Below, in pieces: positions 1 through 8,449 of a stretch of 64,000 bases of DNA. Position 1 is the first letter of the stretch. Every line of letters begins with the position of its first letter. The translations under genes were made by a program, and so were the position numbers. Origin of the DNA: PALSA-1006 sp964571195 (GTDB taxonomy: Bacteria > Pseudomonadota > Gammaproteobacteria > Burkholderiales > Gallionellaceae); contig CAZNAD010000008.1 in NCBI GenBank assembly GCA_964571195.1, positions 19,604 through 83,603 on the forward strand, in the 5' to 3' direction. The notes below the pieces were generated by a model. The model had not been told where the DNA came from and made no database searches. It worked only from the letters and a program-made list of their open reading frames with translations.

Positions 1-414
1 GTCGTGTTGCGATGTACGGATGAATCCCCCAAGCCATGCTTGTTTTTGGTAAAACCTTCAAGAGTTGCCGCTGCGGTGCCGATAGAGGTACGTGAAATGT
101 CTAATAACAGGGTGCGATTGGGCATAAATGCGCATAATGAAGGGGGATGGTTGATATATGCAGATAGCTGGCACCGGGGTTGGCAGGCGTTTGTCGACGG
201 GAAAAGAACAGATATATTAGAGGCGGATCTTGGCTTCAAAGCGGTGAGGTTGGAGCCGGGGGAGCATGAGGTGTTTTTCCGATTTAGTAGTCCTTCCTAC
301 GCAAATGTTGTTTACGTGTTGTATATGTTGCTCTCTTCGCTGATGTTACTCGCTGTCTTGTTTTATATGATGCTCACTGGGCGAAAGCCGAATGAGGGCA
401 GGGTGCTACTGTAA
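1..414 (+). CDS. C-terminal part of a YfhO-like polytopic membrane protein (5' truncated by window)
   Basis: The reading frame is open from the first base, so the gene starts outside the window. The visible 137 codons hold a beta-rich stretch with the pattern WLIYADSWHRGWQAFVDG, then a GEHEVFFRF strand, and finally one hydrophobic helix near residues 100-125 followed by a short basic tail. This matches the periplasmic C-terminal domain and last membrane helix of YfhO-type (GT-C-fold) membrane proteins, which often sit in polysaccharide loci. The downstream glycan genes fit that role. The substrate cannot be inferred. Confidence 0.6.
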   Translation, partial: VVLRCTDESPKPCLFLVKPSRVAAAVPIEVREMSNNRVRLGINAHNEGGWLIYADSWHRGWQAFVDGKRTDILEADLGFKAVRLEPGEHEVFFRFSSPSYANVVYVLYMLLSSLMLLAVLFYMMLTGRKPNEGRVLL

Positions 415-642
415 GAAATGAGCTAAGTGGATGGTGTCCAGCCTCCAATCTCTTGGGGGGGCTTTATGATGGTGATGGGGTTTTATTGAGGAGCGTTCTT
501 GATTATGGGGGCTGCTCAATATAGAATCCGCCTTTGTTCTATGATGTTTATTCGGCAACCGATTGGTTCGATGGCTGTTGCGTCTGAATTTAAGCGTCGG
601 CTCAACATGTGAGAAAATTGCAATCCTACTGAGGTTATCCTA

Positions 643-2181
643 GTGTCCAGTCAACTTGATGTTCTTTTTATAAATCCAGATTCATCCGCTAAAGCTTATC
701 AAGGACTGGCCACTGTGTACTCTGCCATCGAGCCGCCTACGTGGTCGCTGTTGCTGGCGGAATCTTGTCGCTCGAAGGGTTTTGGGGTCGCCATCCTTGA
801 TTGTGACGCGGAGAGGTTGACTCTTGAGCAGTCCATCAAGCGGGTCGAGGAATCGCGCCCACGTTTGGTCGTTTTCGTAGTTTACGGGCAAAACCCGAAC
901 TCTGGCACGACCAGTATGATTGGAGCCTTGGCGATGGCGAAGGCGCTCAAAATGCACCATCCCGAATATTCGATTTGTTTCGTCGGGTCCCATACCAGCG
1001 CCTTGCCGATGGAGGTGTTGGCTTACGACTGCGTGGATATTGTATTGCTGAATGAGGGTGTGTACGCGCTACACAATCTACTCAAAAGTAATCTGGGTGA
1101 CGACTTGCAGCATATCAAGGGTATTGGCTACAAGAAGCGCGGACCAGCCAATTTCCGTATGCCTACGTTCAATGCGCCACAGGGAGTGGTGCCGCAGGAG
1201 CGTATGGATATTGATCTGCCGGGTTATGCTTGGGATCTGTTGCCATATCGCGAAAAGCCGCTGGATCTATATCGCGCGCACTTTTGGCATGCGGAATTCG
1301 ATCATGGTAAACGCACACCTTTTGCGGCTATTTATACCTCGCTAGGCTGCAATTTCGGTTGTGATTTTTGCATGATTAACATTGTTAATCGCGTCGACAA
1401 TGGTGAAGATGTTAATGCTGGACACTCGCGCGGTATGCGTTTCTGGAGCCCGGAATGGGTGAGTCGTGAAATGCGTAAGTTGGCTAAGATGGGCGTGCGC
1501 ACTTTGCGTATCAGCGACGAGATGTTCTTCCTCAATCGCAAATATTATGCACCTATCTTGCAAGAGGTGATTGATCAAGATTTCGGTTTCAACATGTGGA
1601 CATATTCACGTGTCGACACGGTACGCAGGGATGCGCTCGATTTATTCAAGCGTGCGGGAGTTAATTGGCTGGCGCTGGGGGTAGAGGCGGGTAACCAACT
1701 GGTGCGACAGGAGGTGTCCAAAGGCTCTTTTCAAGAGGTCAATATTCGCGAAGTTTGCAAGACTATTAATGATGCTGATATTAAAATCATCAGTAATTAC
1801 ATTTTTGGCTTCCCCGAAGATACCATTGCGACGATGCAGGAGACGCTGGATCTCGCACTGGAGTTGAATACCGAGATGGCCAATATGTACCCTTGCCAGG
1901 CGCTGCCGGGCAGTCCGATGTACCACACGGCCAAGAAGAATGGCTGGGCATTGCCGGATTCTTACGAGGGGTATGCCTTCCTGTCGTACGAGAGTCAGCC
2001 GTTGCCTACCAAGCACGTAAGTGCGGCCGAGGTGTTGAAATTCCGTGACGAGGCTTGGCAGACATATTTCACCAATCCGGCCTATCTGTCCTTAGTCGAG
2101 CAGAAATTCGGCCTGACAGAAAGAAAAAATATCGAAGACATGGCGAGTATTCATCTCAAGCGCAAGATTCTAGGTGATTAA
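643..2181 (+). CDS. B12-binding-domain radical SAM protein
   Basis: A 512-residue protein starting at a GTG, with a GAGG-type ribosome site about 8 bases upstream. Residues 1-180 resemble a cobalamin-binding Rossmann domain (LDVLFINPDSS start). Residues about 225-430 are a radical SAM core with Cys236, Cys240 and Cys243 (CxxxCxxC in LGCNFGCDFC) and the FGFPEDT strand typical of B12-dependent members. The family includes C-methylases of sp3 carbons, and others that rearrange or epimerise. As first gene of a sugar-nucleotide cluster it may modify a sugar carbon, but this is inference. The next gene starts 5 bases after its stop. Confidence 0.8.
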   Translation: MSSQLDVLFINPDSSAKAYQGLATVYSAIEPPTWSLLLAESCRSKGFGVAILDCDAERLTLEQSIKRVEESRPRLVVFVVYGQNPNSGTTSMIGALAMAKALKMHHPEYSICFVGSHTSALPMEVLAYDCVDIVLLNEGVYALHNLLKSNLGDDLQHIKGIGYKKRGPANFRMPTFNAPQGVVPQERMDIDLPGYAWDLLPYREKPLDLYRAHFWHAEFDHGKRTPFAAIYTSLGCNFGCDFCMINIVNRVDNGEDVNAGHSRGMRFWSPEWVSREMRKLAKMGVRTLRISDEMFFLNRKYYAPILQEVIDQDFGFNMWTYSRVDTVRRDALDLFKRAGVNWLALGVEAGNQLVRQEVSKGSFQEVNIREVCKTINDADIKIISNYIFGFPEDTIATMQETLDLALELNTEMANMYPCQALPGSPMYHTAKKNGWALPDSYEGYAFLSYESQPLPTKHVSAAEVLKFRDEAWQTYFTNPAYLSLVEQKFGLTERKNIEDMASIHLKRKILGD

Positions 2182-2186
2182 TAGAC

Positions 2187-3182
2187 ATGATCATTACGCG
2201 CACTCCGTTCAGAATCTCGTTCTTTGGTGGTGGCACCGATTATCCCGGTTGGTATCGCGAGCATGGTGGTGCGGTATTGGCTACGACCATCGATAAATAC
2301 TGTTACATCACTTGCCGTCATCTGCCGCCGTTCTTCGAGTATAAACATCGTATCGTTTACTCGCGCATAGAGAATGCCGCGCACAATGATGCCGTGGAAC
2401 ATCCCGCAGTGCGCGCGGTGCTTAATTGGGCCAATGTTGCGGAAGGCTTGGAGATTCACCACGATGGCGATTTGCCAGCGCGTTCCGGTCTGGGGTCCAG
2501 TTCGGCATTCACCGTTGGTCTGGCTCATGCCTTATATGGCTTGCGCGGCCAGATGGTCAGTCAGGACACGCTGGCGAAAGATGCCATTCATATCGAGCAA
2601 AAGATCATAGGTGAAAACGTTGGTTCTCAGGATCAGGTATCTGCGGCATATGGTGGCCTGAATCGTATCGATTTTCATCGCGATGATACGTTCGATGTTT
2701 CGCCGATTATCTTGCCGGGGCATAGGCGTGAAGAGTTGCGTAGCCATTTGATGTTGTGTTTCACTGGATTCTCTCGTATCGCTGACGAGATTGCGAAATC
2801 AAAAATCGATAACTTAAAGAAGCGGGAGACTGAGTTGAAGCGCATGCGCGAGATGGTGGATGAAGCCATAGCTATCCTTGCCGACGGCGCTGTTTCCATT
2901 GATGAGTTCGGCAAGTTGCTTGATTTGAGCTGGAAATACAAGCGTAGCCTTTCGGATCGAGTATCGACGCCGGAAATTGATCAGATCTATGAGGAGGCGG
3001 TGCGCGCAGGTGCGATTGGCGGCAAGATCCTCGGTGCGGGCGGTGGCGGGTTCATGTTGTTGTTCGCAAAGCCGGAGAAGCAGGCGGCTATTCGTGAGCG
3101 CCTCAAGAATTTAGTGCATGTTACTTTCAATTTTGATGATTCGGGCAGCCGTGTCGTGTTGTACCAACCCAATGGGCTGTGA
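2187..3182 (+). CDS. hddA: D-glycero-alpha-D-manno-heptose 7-phosphate kinase (GHMP kinase)
   Basis: Phosphorylates heptose 7-phosphate to the 1,7-bisphosphate in GDP-heptose synthesis. This 331-residue GHMP kinase has the N-terminal RTPFRISFFGGGTDYP motif, the ATP-binding loop GLGSSSA at residues 101-107 and the C-terminal GAGGGGF motif near 285. These match the HddA family in sequence and length. The other three enzymes of the route (gmhA at 7837, gmhB at 11349, hddC at 7118) lie in the same + strand cluster, which makes the assignment strong. It sits 5 bases after the radical SAM gene and 3 bases before the next gene. Confidence 0.88.
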   Translation: MIITRTPFRISFFGGGTDYPGWYREHGGAVLATTIDKYCYITCRHLPPFFEYKHRIVYSRIENAAHNDAVEHPAVRAVLNWANVAEGLEIHHDGDLPARSGLGSSSAFTVGLAHALYGLRGQMVSQDTLAKDAIHIEQKIIGENVGSQDQVSAAYGGLNRIDFHRDDTFDVSPIILPGHRREELRSHLMLCFTGFSRIADEIAKSKIDNLKKRETELKRMREMVDEAIAILADGAVSIDEFGKLLDLSWKYKRSLSDRVSTPEIDQIYEEAVRAGAIGGKILGAGGGGFMLLFAKPEKQAAIRERLKNLVHVTFNFDDSGSRVVLYQPNGL

Positions 3183-3185
3183 TTA

Positions 3186-4148
3186 ATGAATAAGACGGAT
3201 AAGATTTATGTTGCCGGACATACCGGCCTGATTGGTTCGGCGATATTGCGCCGCCTGCAAAAAGACGGTTTCAGTAACCTGCTGTTGCCCACGCACGCGC
3301 AGTTGGATCTCACCGATGCCGTGGCGGTGGATGATTTTTTTGCAAAAAATACGCCAAAATATGTAGTGTTGGCCGCCGGTAGGGTGGGTGGCATCATTGA
3401 GAACAAAACCTATCCGGCTGACTTCATGAACGCCAACTTGGCCATTCAGCTGAATGTGCTGAAGGCCGCCCATCGTGCAGGTGTGAGCAAGTTGTTGCTG
3501 TTCGCTTCCTCTTGTATGTATCCGCGCGAGTGTCCGCAGCCGATGGCGGAGACGGCGTTGCTGTCCGGTCAGCCTGAGCCGACCAGCATCGCCTATGCTA
3601 TTTCCAAGTTGGCAGGTATGCAGATGTGCTTGGCCTACAATCAACAATACGGCGAACAGCGTTTTATTCCGGTGATTCCGAACAGTGCATTCGGCCCCAA
3701 CGACAACTTTGATCCCAAGTCCGGACATGTACTTTCCTCGTTGATCCGCCGGTTCCACGAGGCGCGCGAGACCGGAGCCAAGAGCATCCTGTTGTGGGGA
3801 AGTGGTACGCCGCGTCGTGAGTTCATCCACACTGACGATATTGCCGATGCCTGCGTCGCTCTGCTTGCCGGGGAGACTGCCACACTGGAGTTGCCTTTGA
3901 ATCTGGGTACGGGAAAAGATTTTTCCATCCGCGAGCTGGCTGAAGCTATTGCGCGCGTAATCGGCTATAGCGGAAGCATTGAATGGGATACCAGCAAGCC
4001 TGATGGTGCGCCAAGGAAGCTGCTAGACAGCAGTCGTCTGCGAGCTTTCGGCTGGAAGCCAGCCGTGAATTTTGAGGACGGCCTCAAGGAAACTTACCAG
4101 TGGTATCTCGAGAATGCATTGAATACGGAGGTTGTGCATGAACGTTAA
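3186..4148 (+). CDS. GDP-L-fucose synthase / GDP-colitose synthase-like SDR
   Basis: A 320-residue extended SDR with the NAD(P) loop GHTGLIG (residues 11-17), a catalytic Ser in ASSCMYP (108-109) and Y137-x3-K141. The sequence resembles Fcl/WcaG, which epimerises and reduces GDP-4-keto-6-deoxymannose. ColC, which acts after a 3-dehydratase in GDP-colitose synthesis, is a close relative. Because a lysine-less DegT dehydratase lies three genes downstream and a separate, more standard fcl is at 28057, a ColC-like role on a 3-deoxy-4-keto sugar is attractive but inferred. Its 3' end overlaps the next gene by 11 bases. Confidence 0.75.
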   Translation: MNKTDKIYVAGHTGLIGSAILRRLQKDGFSNLLLPTHAQLDLTDAVAVDDFFAKNTPKYVVLAAGRVGGIIENKTYPADFMNANLAIQLNVLKAAHRAGVSKLLLFASSCMYPRECPQPMAETALLSGQPEPTSIAYAISKLAGMQMCLAYNQQYGEQRFIPVIPNSAFGPNDNFDPKSGHVLSSLIRRFHEARETGAKSILLWGSGTPRREFIHTDDIADACVALLAGETATLELPLNLGTGKDFSIRELAEAIARVIGYSGSIEWDTSKPDGAPRKLLDSSRLRAFGWKPAVNFEDGLKETYQWYLENALNTEVVHER

Positions 4149-4956
4149 TTCTGTCGACCTGCGCAAAAAATCGCACTGGGTTTGGAGAGAGACCTTGGCA
4201 GTGCACCGCCGCGCTCCAGAGACCCGTTTGGCTTCGTCGCTTTCCTCGATAGATATCTTTGTGGCGCTCTACTATGGCGGCGTGTTGCGCTTCGATCCGG
4301 CACAGCCGCTGGACGAGCGTCGTGATCGCTGCATCATCAGTAAGGGGCACGGTTCAATCTGTATGTACCCCATCTTGGCGGATTTGGGTTATTTCCCGAT
4401 GTCTGAGCTGCAGAAGGTTTGTCAAGCAGGCAGTTTTCTTGGCGGTATCCCTGACCCGGTGATTCCTGGCTACGAGACGGTCAATGGTTCTCTTGGGCAC
4501 GGATTGGGTGTGGCGACGGGAATGGCATTCGGCCTGAAGCGCAAACGCAGTGATCGTAGCGTGTTCGTGGTGGTTGGCGATGGCGAGTTGCATGAAGGTG
4601 CAAACTGGGAGGCGATCATGTTTGCTTCGCAGCACAAGCTGGATAATCTGCATCTGATCGTTGATAACAATCAGATCAGTATGCTCGGTTATACCGACGA
4701 TATTATTAGTCATGACCCACTGGCCGGACGCCTGGCGGCTTTTGGTTGGGATTGCACGGAAGTCGACGGTCATGATGTCGTGGCCATGCAGACTGCGCTG
4801 TTGAAGATGAAGGCAAGTGCTTCGGGCAAGCCTAAGGCATTGATTGCGAGAACGCTGAAGGGGCATGGTGTCCCCGGTTTGGAGAATGCACCGCTTTCTC
4901 ACATCATGAATCCTAAGCCTGAGCTGATCGACAGCCTGTTGGAGCAAAAACCATGA
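4138..4956 (+). CDS. Transketolase, N-terminal subunit
   Basis: A 272-residue protein equivalent to the thiamine-diphosphate binding half of transketolase. It has the GDGE...NN cofactor signature (GDGE at 147-150, NN at 177-178) and GSLGHGLGVATGMA near 117-130. I chose the ATG at 4138 because GGAGG lies 6 bases upstream; a TTG two codons earlier is less likely. The gene overlaps the preceding SDR by 11 bases and the C-terminal subunit gene by 4 bases (ATGA). Split transketolases transfer two-carbon ketol units. Inside a sugar-nucleotide cluster it may supply sedoheptulose 7-phosphate or build a branch on a keto-sugar. Confidence 0.85.
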   Translation: MNVNSVDLRKKSHWVWRETLAVHRRAPETRLASSLSSIDIFVALYYGGVLRFDPAQPLDERRDRCIISKGHGSICMYPILADLGYFPMSELQKVCQAGSFLGGIPDPVIPGYETVNGSLGHGLGVATGMAFGLKRKRSDRSVFVVVGDGELHEGANWEAIMFASQHKLDNLHLIVDNNQISMLGYTDDIISHDPLAGRLAAFGWDCTEVDGHDVVAMQTALLKMKASASGKPKALIARTLKGHGVPGLENAPLSHIMNPKPELIDSLLEQKP

Positions 4957-5912
4957 GTATCAAGCCCCTCGCGATGCGCGATGTACTGCTCGACCGTATC
5001 TGGCGAGCGATGGCGGAAGATCAGAAGATATTCTTCGTTACCGCTGATTTTGGATCCCCGATATTGGACAAGATTCGAGCAGACTTTCCTGATCGTTTCG
5101 TCAATGTAGGGATTGCCGAGCAGAATTTGATCAACGTTTCGGCGGGGCTGGCGCTGGAGGGTTATACCGTGTTTGCTTATGCAATCGCGCCCTTCATCAC
5201 TATGCGTTGCTACGAGCAGATACGCGTCAGTCTGGCACTGCTCTCGGAAGTGCGCCCTATGAACGTCAACCTGATCGGCGTGGGCGCTGGTTACAGCTAT
5301 GTTGTGTCGGGACCGACGCACCAGTGTTACGAGGACATCACCCTGATGCGCGCGCTGCCTAATTTCCGCGTGTTGTCGCCGGCCGATCATGTCAGCGCGG
5401 GTGCTTTGTTTGACCGTTGCGTGAACACACGCGGACCGAAGTATCTGCGTTTCGATGCTCAGCTTTTACCCGTGATTTATACGGAAGGCGCTCCGGATTT
5501 GGAAACCGGTTTCCATGTGCACAGCAGCGGCAAGGATGTGTGTCTGCTGGCCACGGGATACATGTTGCATACCGCGCTCAAAGTGGCCGAAACGCTCAAG
5601 GCGGCAGGGCAGTCGGTCGGGGTCATCGACTTGTTCGATATCGCCAACTTCGCAGCGGACAAGCTGCAGGCGCAGCTTGCTGGATATGCGGGTATTGTTA
5701 CGCTCGAAGAAGGCTTCCGTGGTCGCGGCGGAGTGGATTCCATGATGTTCGAATTCATCGCCAGACGCGGCCTGTCGGTGCGCATGCTCAACATCGGGGT
5801 CACGGGGGAATATCACTTTGAACTCGGCTCGCGCACCGAGCTTCATGAGCAGGTCGGTATCGGTCAGCAGGCGGTGTTGTCCAGCGTGACACAATTCATT
5901 CAATCACTTTAA
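4953..5912 (+). CDS. Transketolase, C-terminal subunit
   Basis: A 319-residue partner of the preceding gene, holding the pyrimidine-binding and C-terminal domains of transketolase. The conserved glutamate that activates thiamine diphosphate is visible as E56 in NVGIAEQNLIN. The start overlaps the upstream stop (ATGA), so translation of the two halves is probably coupled to give equal amounts. The domain order is that of split transketolases and of related two-gene thiamine enzymes. The acceptor substrate cannot be read from the sequence. Confidence 0.85.
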   Translation: MSIKPLAMRDVLLDRIWRAMAEDQKIFFVTADFGSPILDKIRADFPDRFVNVGIAEQNLINVSAGLALEGYTVFAYAIAPFITMRCYEQIRVSLALLSEVRPMNVNLIGVGAGYSYVVSGPTHQCYEDITLMRALPNFRVLSPADHVSAGALFDRCVNTRGPKYLRFDAQLLPVIYTEGAPDLETGFHVHSSGKDVCLLATGYMLHTALKVAETLKAAGQSVGVIDLFDIANFAADKLQAQLAGYAGIVTLEEGFRGRGGVDSMMFEFIARRGLSVRMLNIGVTGEYHFELGSRTELHEQVGIGQQAVLSSVTQFIQSL

Positions 5913-5938
5913 TCAACTTTAACTTTGGCGGGCATAAA

Positions 5939-7108
5939 ATGAAATATCCACTGATGCGTAACAACATTCTGCGTGAAGATCTGGACGCTGTAATTGAGCA
6001 TTTGAAGCAGAACGATCCCATTTTGACGCACGGCCCAAATGTGCGTGCTTTCGAAGCCGAGTGGTCGGAGTGGTTGGGCGTTAAATACAGCGTGTTTATC
6101 AACTCCGGAGCATCCGCCAATCTGTTGACCATGGCGGTTCTTAAGATTCGCCATCCTGAAGGTGGCGAAGTTATCACTCCGCCTTTGGCCTGGGTTTCCG
6201 ACGTGGCATCGGTATTGCAGAACGGGTTCACGCCGGTGTTTGCGGACATTGATCCGACCACGCTGGCGATGGATCCCGAGCAGATTCTAAGCAAAATTAC
6301 CGACAAGACCCGTGCGGTGTTCCTCACCCACGTGCAGGGTTTTGACGGTCTGACCGACAAGCTCATTGACGAACTTAAGCGCCGCAACATTCCTCTGATC
6401 GAGGACGTGTGCGAGTCCCATGGCGCGACCCACAACGGCAAAAAGGTCGGTAGCATCGGCTGGATTTCCAACTTTTCCTACTACTATGCTCACCACATGA
6501 GCACAATCGAAGGGGGAATGATTTGTACAGACGATCCTGAGGTTTATCAGCAAGTGCGGATGTTGCGCTCCCACGGCATGGTGCGTGAAGCTAATGATCC
6601 TGCGGTGAAGACTGCCTATCAGGCGGAGTACCCTGAATTGAACCCGGATTTCATCTTTGCTTTCCCTGCCTACAATACTCGCAATACCGAAATCGGTGGC
6701 ATCATGGGGCGCAGCCAGCTCAAGCGTCTCGATGCAATTGTTAAACGCAGAACAGAGAACCTGCATCGATTCCTGAAACAGATCGATTCGTCGAAATATC
6801 GTACCGATTTCAAACTGGAAGGTTCCAGCAATTATGCTTTCAATCTTATCCTGAAGAAACCCGACAATGATTTGGTGGAGCGCCTCATGCAAAAACTGCG
6901 TGAGGCCGGGATTGAGTTCCGCAGAGGCAGTGCGGGGGGCGGTAATCAGATACGCCAACCGTATCTGAAAGGTATTGTGCCTGTGAATCATCATTTGGAT
7001 TTCCCGGAAACGGAGCACATACATTTCTACGGTTTTTATATTGGCAATTTCCCTGATCTGACGGATGCGGAAGTCGACGAGATCTGTTCCATTATCAATG
7101 CGGTATAA
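5939..7108 (+). CDS. DegT/DnrJ/StrS-fold PLP enzyme lacking the Schiff-base lysine (probable sugar 3-dehydratase)
   Basis: A 389-residue DegT-family protein. In sugar aminotransferases the PLP lysine stands seven residues into the FSFHAIKNITCAEGG-type motif. Here the aligned stretch is FSYYYAHHMSTIEGG and the lysine position is His185 (codon 6491-6493), followed by His186. Replacement of this lysine by histidine is known in E1/RfbH-type CDP-sugar and ColD GDP-sugar 3-dehydratases, which remove the C3 hydroxyl using PMP or PLP. The PLP-phosphate and ring-binding features (NSGASAN near 55-61, EDVCESHGA near 155-163) are present. I infer a 3-dehydratase on a 4-keto-6-deoxy (possibly GDP) sugar. 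A true transaminase is unlikely without the lysine. Confidence 0.8.
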   Translation: MKYPLMRNNILREDLDAVIEHLKQNDPILTHGPNVRAFEAEWSEWLGVKYSVFINSGASANLLTMAVLKIRHPEGGEVITPPLAWVSDVASVLQNGFTPVFADIDPTTLAMDPEQILSKITDKTRAVFLTHVQGFDGLTDKLIDELKRRNIPLIEDVCESHGATHNGKKVGSIGWISNFSYYYAHHMSTIEGGMICTDDPEVYQQVRMLRSHGMVREANDPAVKTAYQAEYPELNPDFIFAFPAYNTRNTEIGGIMGRSQLKRLDAIVKRRTENLHRFLKQIDSSKYRTDFKLEGSSNYAFNLILKKPDNDLVERLMQKLREAGIEFRRGSAGGGNQIRQPYLKGIVPVNHHLDFPETEHIHFYGFYIGNFPDLTDAEVDEICSIINAV

Positions 7109-7117
7109 GGCGGCTAG

Positions 7118-7822
7118 GTGATTTCTGCAGTTATTCTTGCAGGAGGACTGGGGACTCGCTTGCGCAGTGTTGTTCCTGATCTGCCGAAACCGATGGCTCC
7201 GATCAGTGGGCGTCCGTTTTTGGAGCATCAGATTGATTATTGGATGCGGCAAGGGGTAGGCCATTTTGTGCTGTCTGTTGGTTATCGCTATCAGACCATC
7301 ATTGATCATTTCGGTGTGCGCTACAAAGATGTGGATATCGATTACGTCATCGAGGAGACCCCGCTAGGCACAGGGGGCGGGGTGCTGCTGGCGGCGGATA
7401 AACTGAGCAAGGACGCGCCTTTTCTACTTCTTAATGGTGATACGTATTTTGAGGTGGACTTGCAGACATTGGATCGTTTTGCACGAAGCAATGACGCGGA
7501 CTGGTGCTTCTCCCTGTTCCGTACCCAGGAACAGGGGCGTTACATGGGTATGGATGTTTCGCCGCAAGGCGAAATACTTTCGCTTAAATCGGGAACCGGT
7601 CAGCCGGGGCGGCTGGCTAACGGCGGGGTATATTGGGTCAATCCGCGTGCTTTGCGCGGCATAGGCTTTGTTTCCGGGGAGAAGGTATCGCTGGAAGATG
7701 ATATTTTCCCCGCAGCTACGTCCGTTGGTCAGCGCCTGCTGGGGCTGGAGTTTTCGGGGGCGTTTATTGATATCGGCATACCGGACGATTACCATCGTGC
7801 TCCCGCTGTACTTGGCGCATAA
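7118..7822 (+). CDS. hddC: D-glycero-alpha-D-manno-heptose 1-phosphate guanylyltransferase-like nucleotidyltransferase
   Basis: A 234-residue nucleotidyltransferase with the signature LAGGLGTRLR at 7-16, Lys24 in DLPKPM and the metal-binding LLNGDTYFEVD. Size and sequence suit HddC, which makes GDP-D-glycero-alpha-D-manno-heptose from heptose 1-phosphate and GTP. The start is a GTG 9 bases after the preceding stop. Co-location with hddA, gmhA and gmhB supports the substrate assignment. Sequence alone cannot exclude another hexose 1-phosphate. Confidence 0.82.
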   Translation: MISAVILAGGLGTRLRSVVPDLPKPMAPISGRPFLEHQIDYWMRQGVGHFVLSVGYRYQTIIDHFGVRYKDVDIDYVIEETPLGTGGGVLLAADKLSKDAPFLLLNGDTYFEVDLQTLDRFARSNDADWCFSLFRTQEQGRYMGMDVSPQGEILSLKSGTGQPGRLANGGVYWVNPRALRGIGFVSGEKVSLEDDIFPAATSVGQRLLGLEFSGAFIDIGIPDDYHRAPAVLGA

Positions 7823-7836
7823 ATAAGGAAAAGCAC

Positions 7837-8421
7837 TTGGATACGATCGCACGACTCAAAAAAAATCTGGAAGCCTCCATGCAGGCTAAAAACCAGTTGC
7901 TTGCCGACGAAAAGTGTCTTAGTCAGTTTTCCGGCGCAGTGAATGCTGTGATCGAGCAATATAGGCAAGGAGGTCGTATTTATATCGCTGGCAATGGCGG
8001 TTCTGCCGCTGATGCCCAGCATCTGGCGGCAGAATTTGTTAGCAAGTTGGCGCGTGATCGTGCGCCGCTACCCGCTGAAGCACTCACGGTGGATAGTTCC
8101 ATACTTACCGCTATCGGCAATGACTACGGGTACGATCTGGTGTTTTCGCGCCAGATTGCCGGTAAAGCCACCCTCAAAGACGTGTTCCTCGGTGTCACGA
8201 CTTCGGGAAATTCGCCGAATATTCTGAAGGCGTTGGAACAATGCCGCAGTATGGGGATACCGAGTATCGTTTTTTGCGGACGCGACGGCGGGAAGGCCAA
8301 AACAATGGCCGACTACGCCATCGTGGCACCGGGCGTGGCAACCAGTACGATTCAAGAGCTGCATATCGTTTTGGCGCATACATTGTGTGAATGCGTCGAA
8401 GTGGCGATGTTTGGCGAATGA
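7837..8421 (+). CDS. gmhA: D-sedoheptulose 7-phosphate isomerase
   Basis: A 194-residue SIS-domain protein with the phosphosugar loops AGNGGSAADAQHLAAEF near 50 and TTSGNSPNILKAL near 125. GmhA converts sedoheptulose 7-phosphate to D-glycero-D-manno-heptose 7-phosphate, the first committed step of nucleotide-heptose synthesis. The start is a TTG at 7837, with AAGGAA about 6 bases upstream; no better start was seen. The upstream split transketolase could provide its substrate. The length is that of the GmhA family. Confidence 0.88.
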   Translation: MDTIARLKKNLEASMQAKNQLLADEKCLSQFSGAVNAVIEQYRQGGRIYIAGNGGSAADAQHLAAEFVSKLARDRAPLPAEALTVDSSILTAIGNDYGYDLVFSRQIAGKATLKDVFLGVTTSGNSPNILKALEQCRSMGIPSIVFCGRDGGKAKTMADYAIVAPGVATSTIQELHIVLAHTLCECVEVAMFGE

Positions 8422-8449
8422 TTTTTTTGATAACTAGGAAAGGAATACA

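Noticed and set aside
415..642. Possible small gene before the radical SAM gene
   Set aside because: Only very short frames without plausible products are present; nothing recognisable was found.
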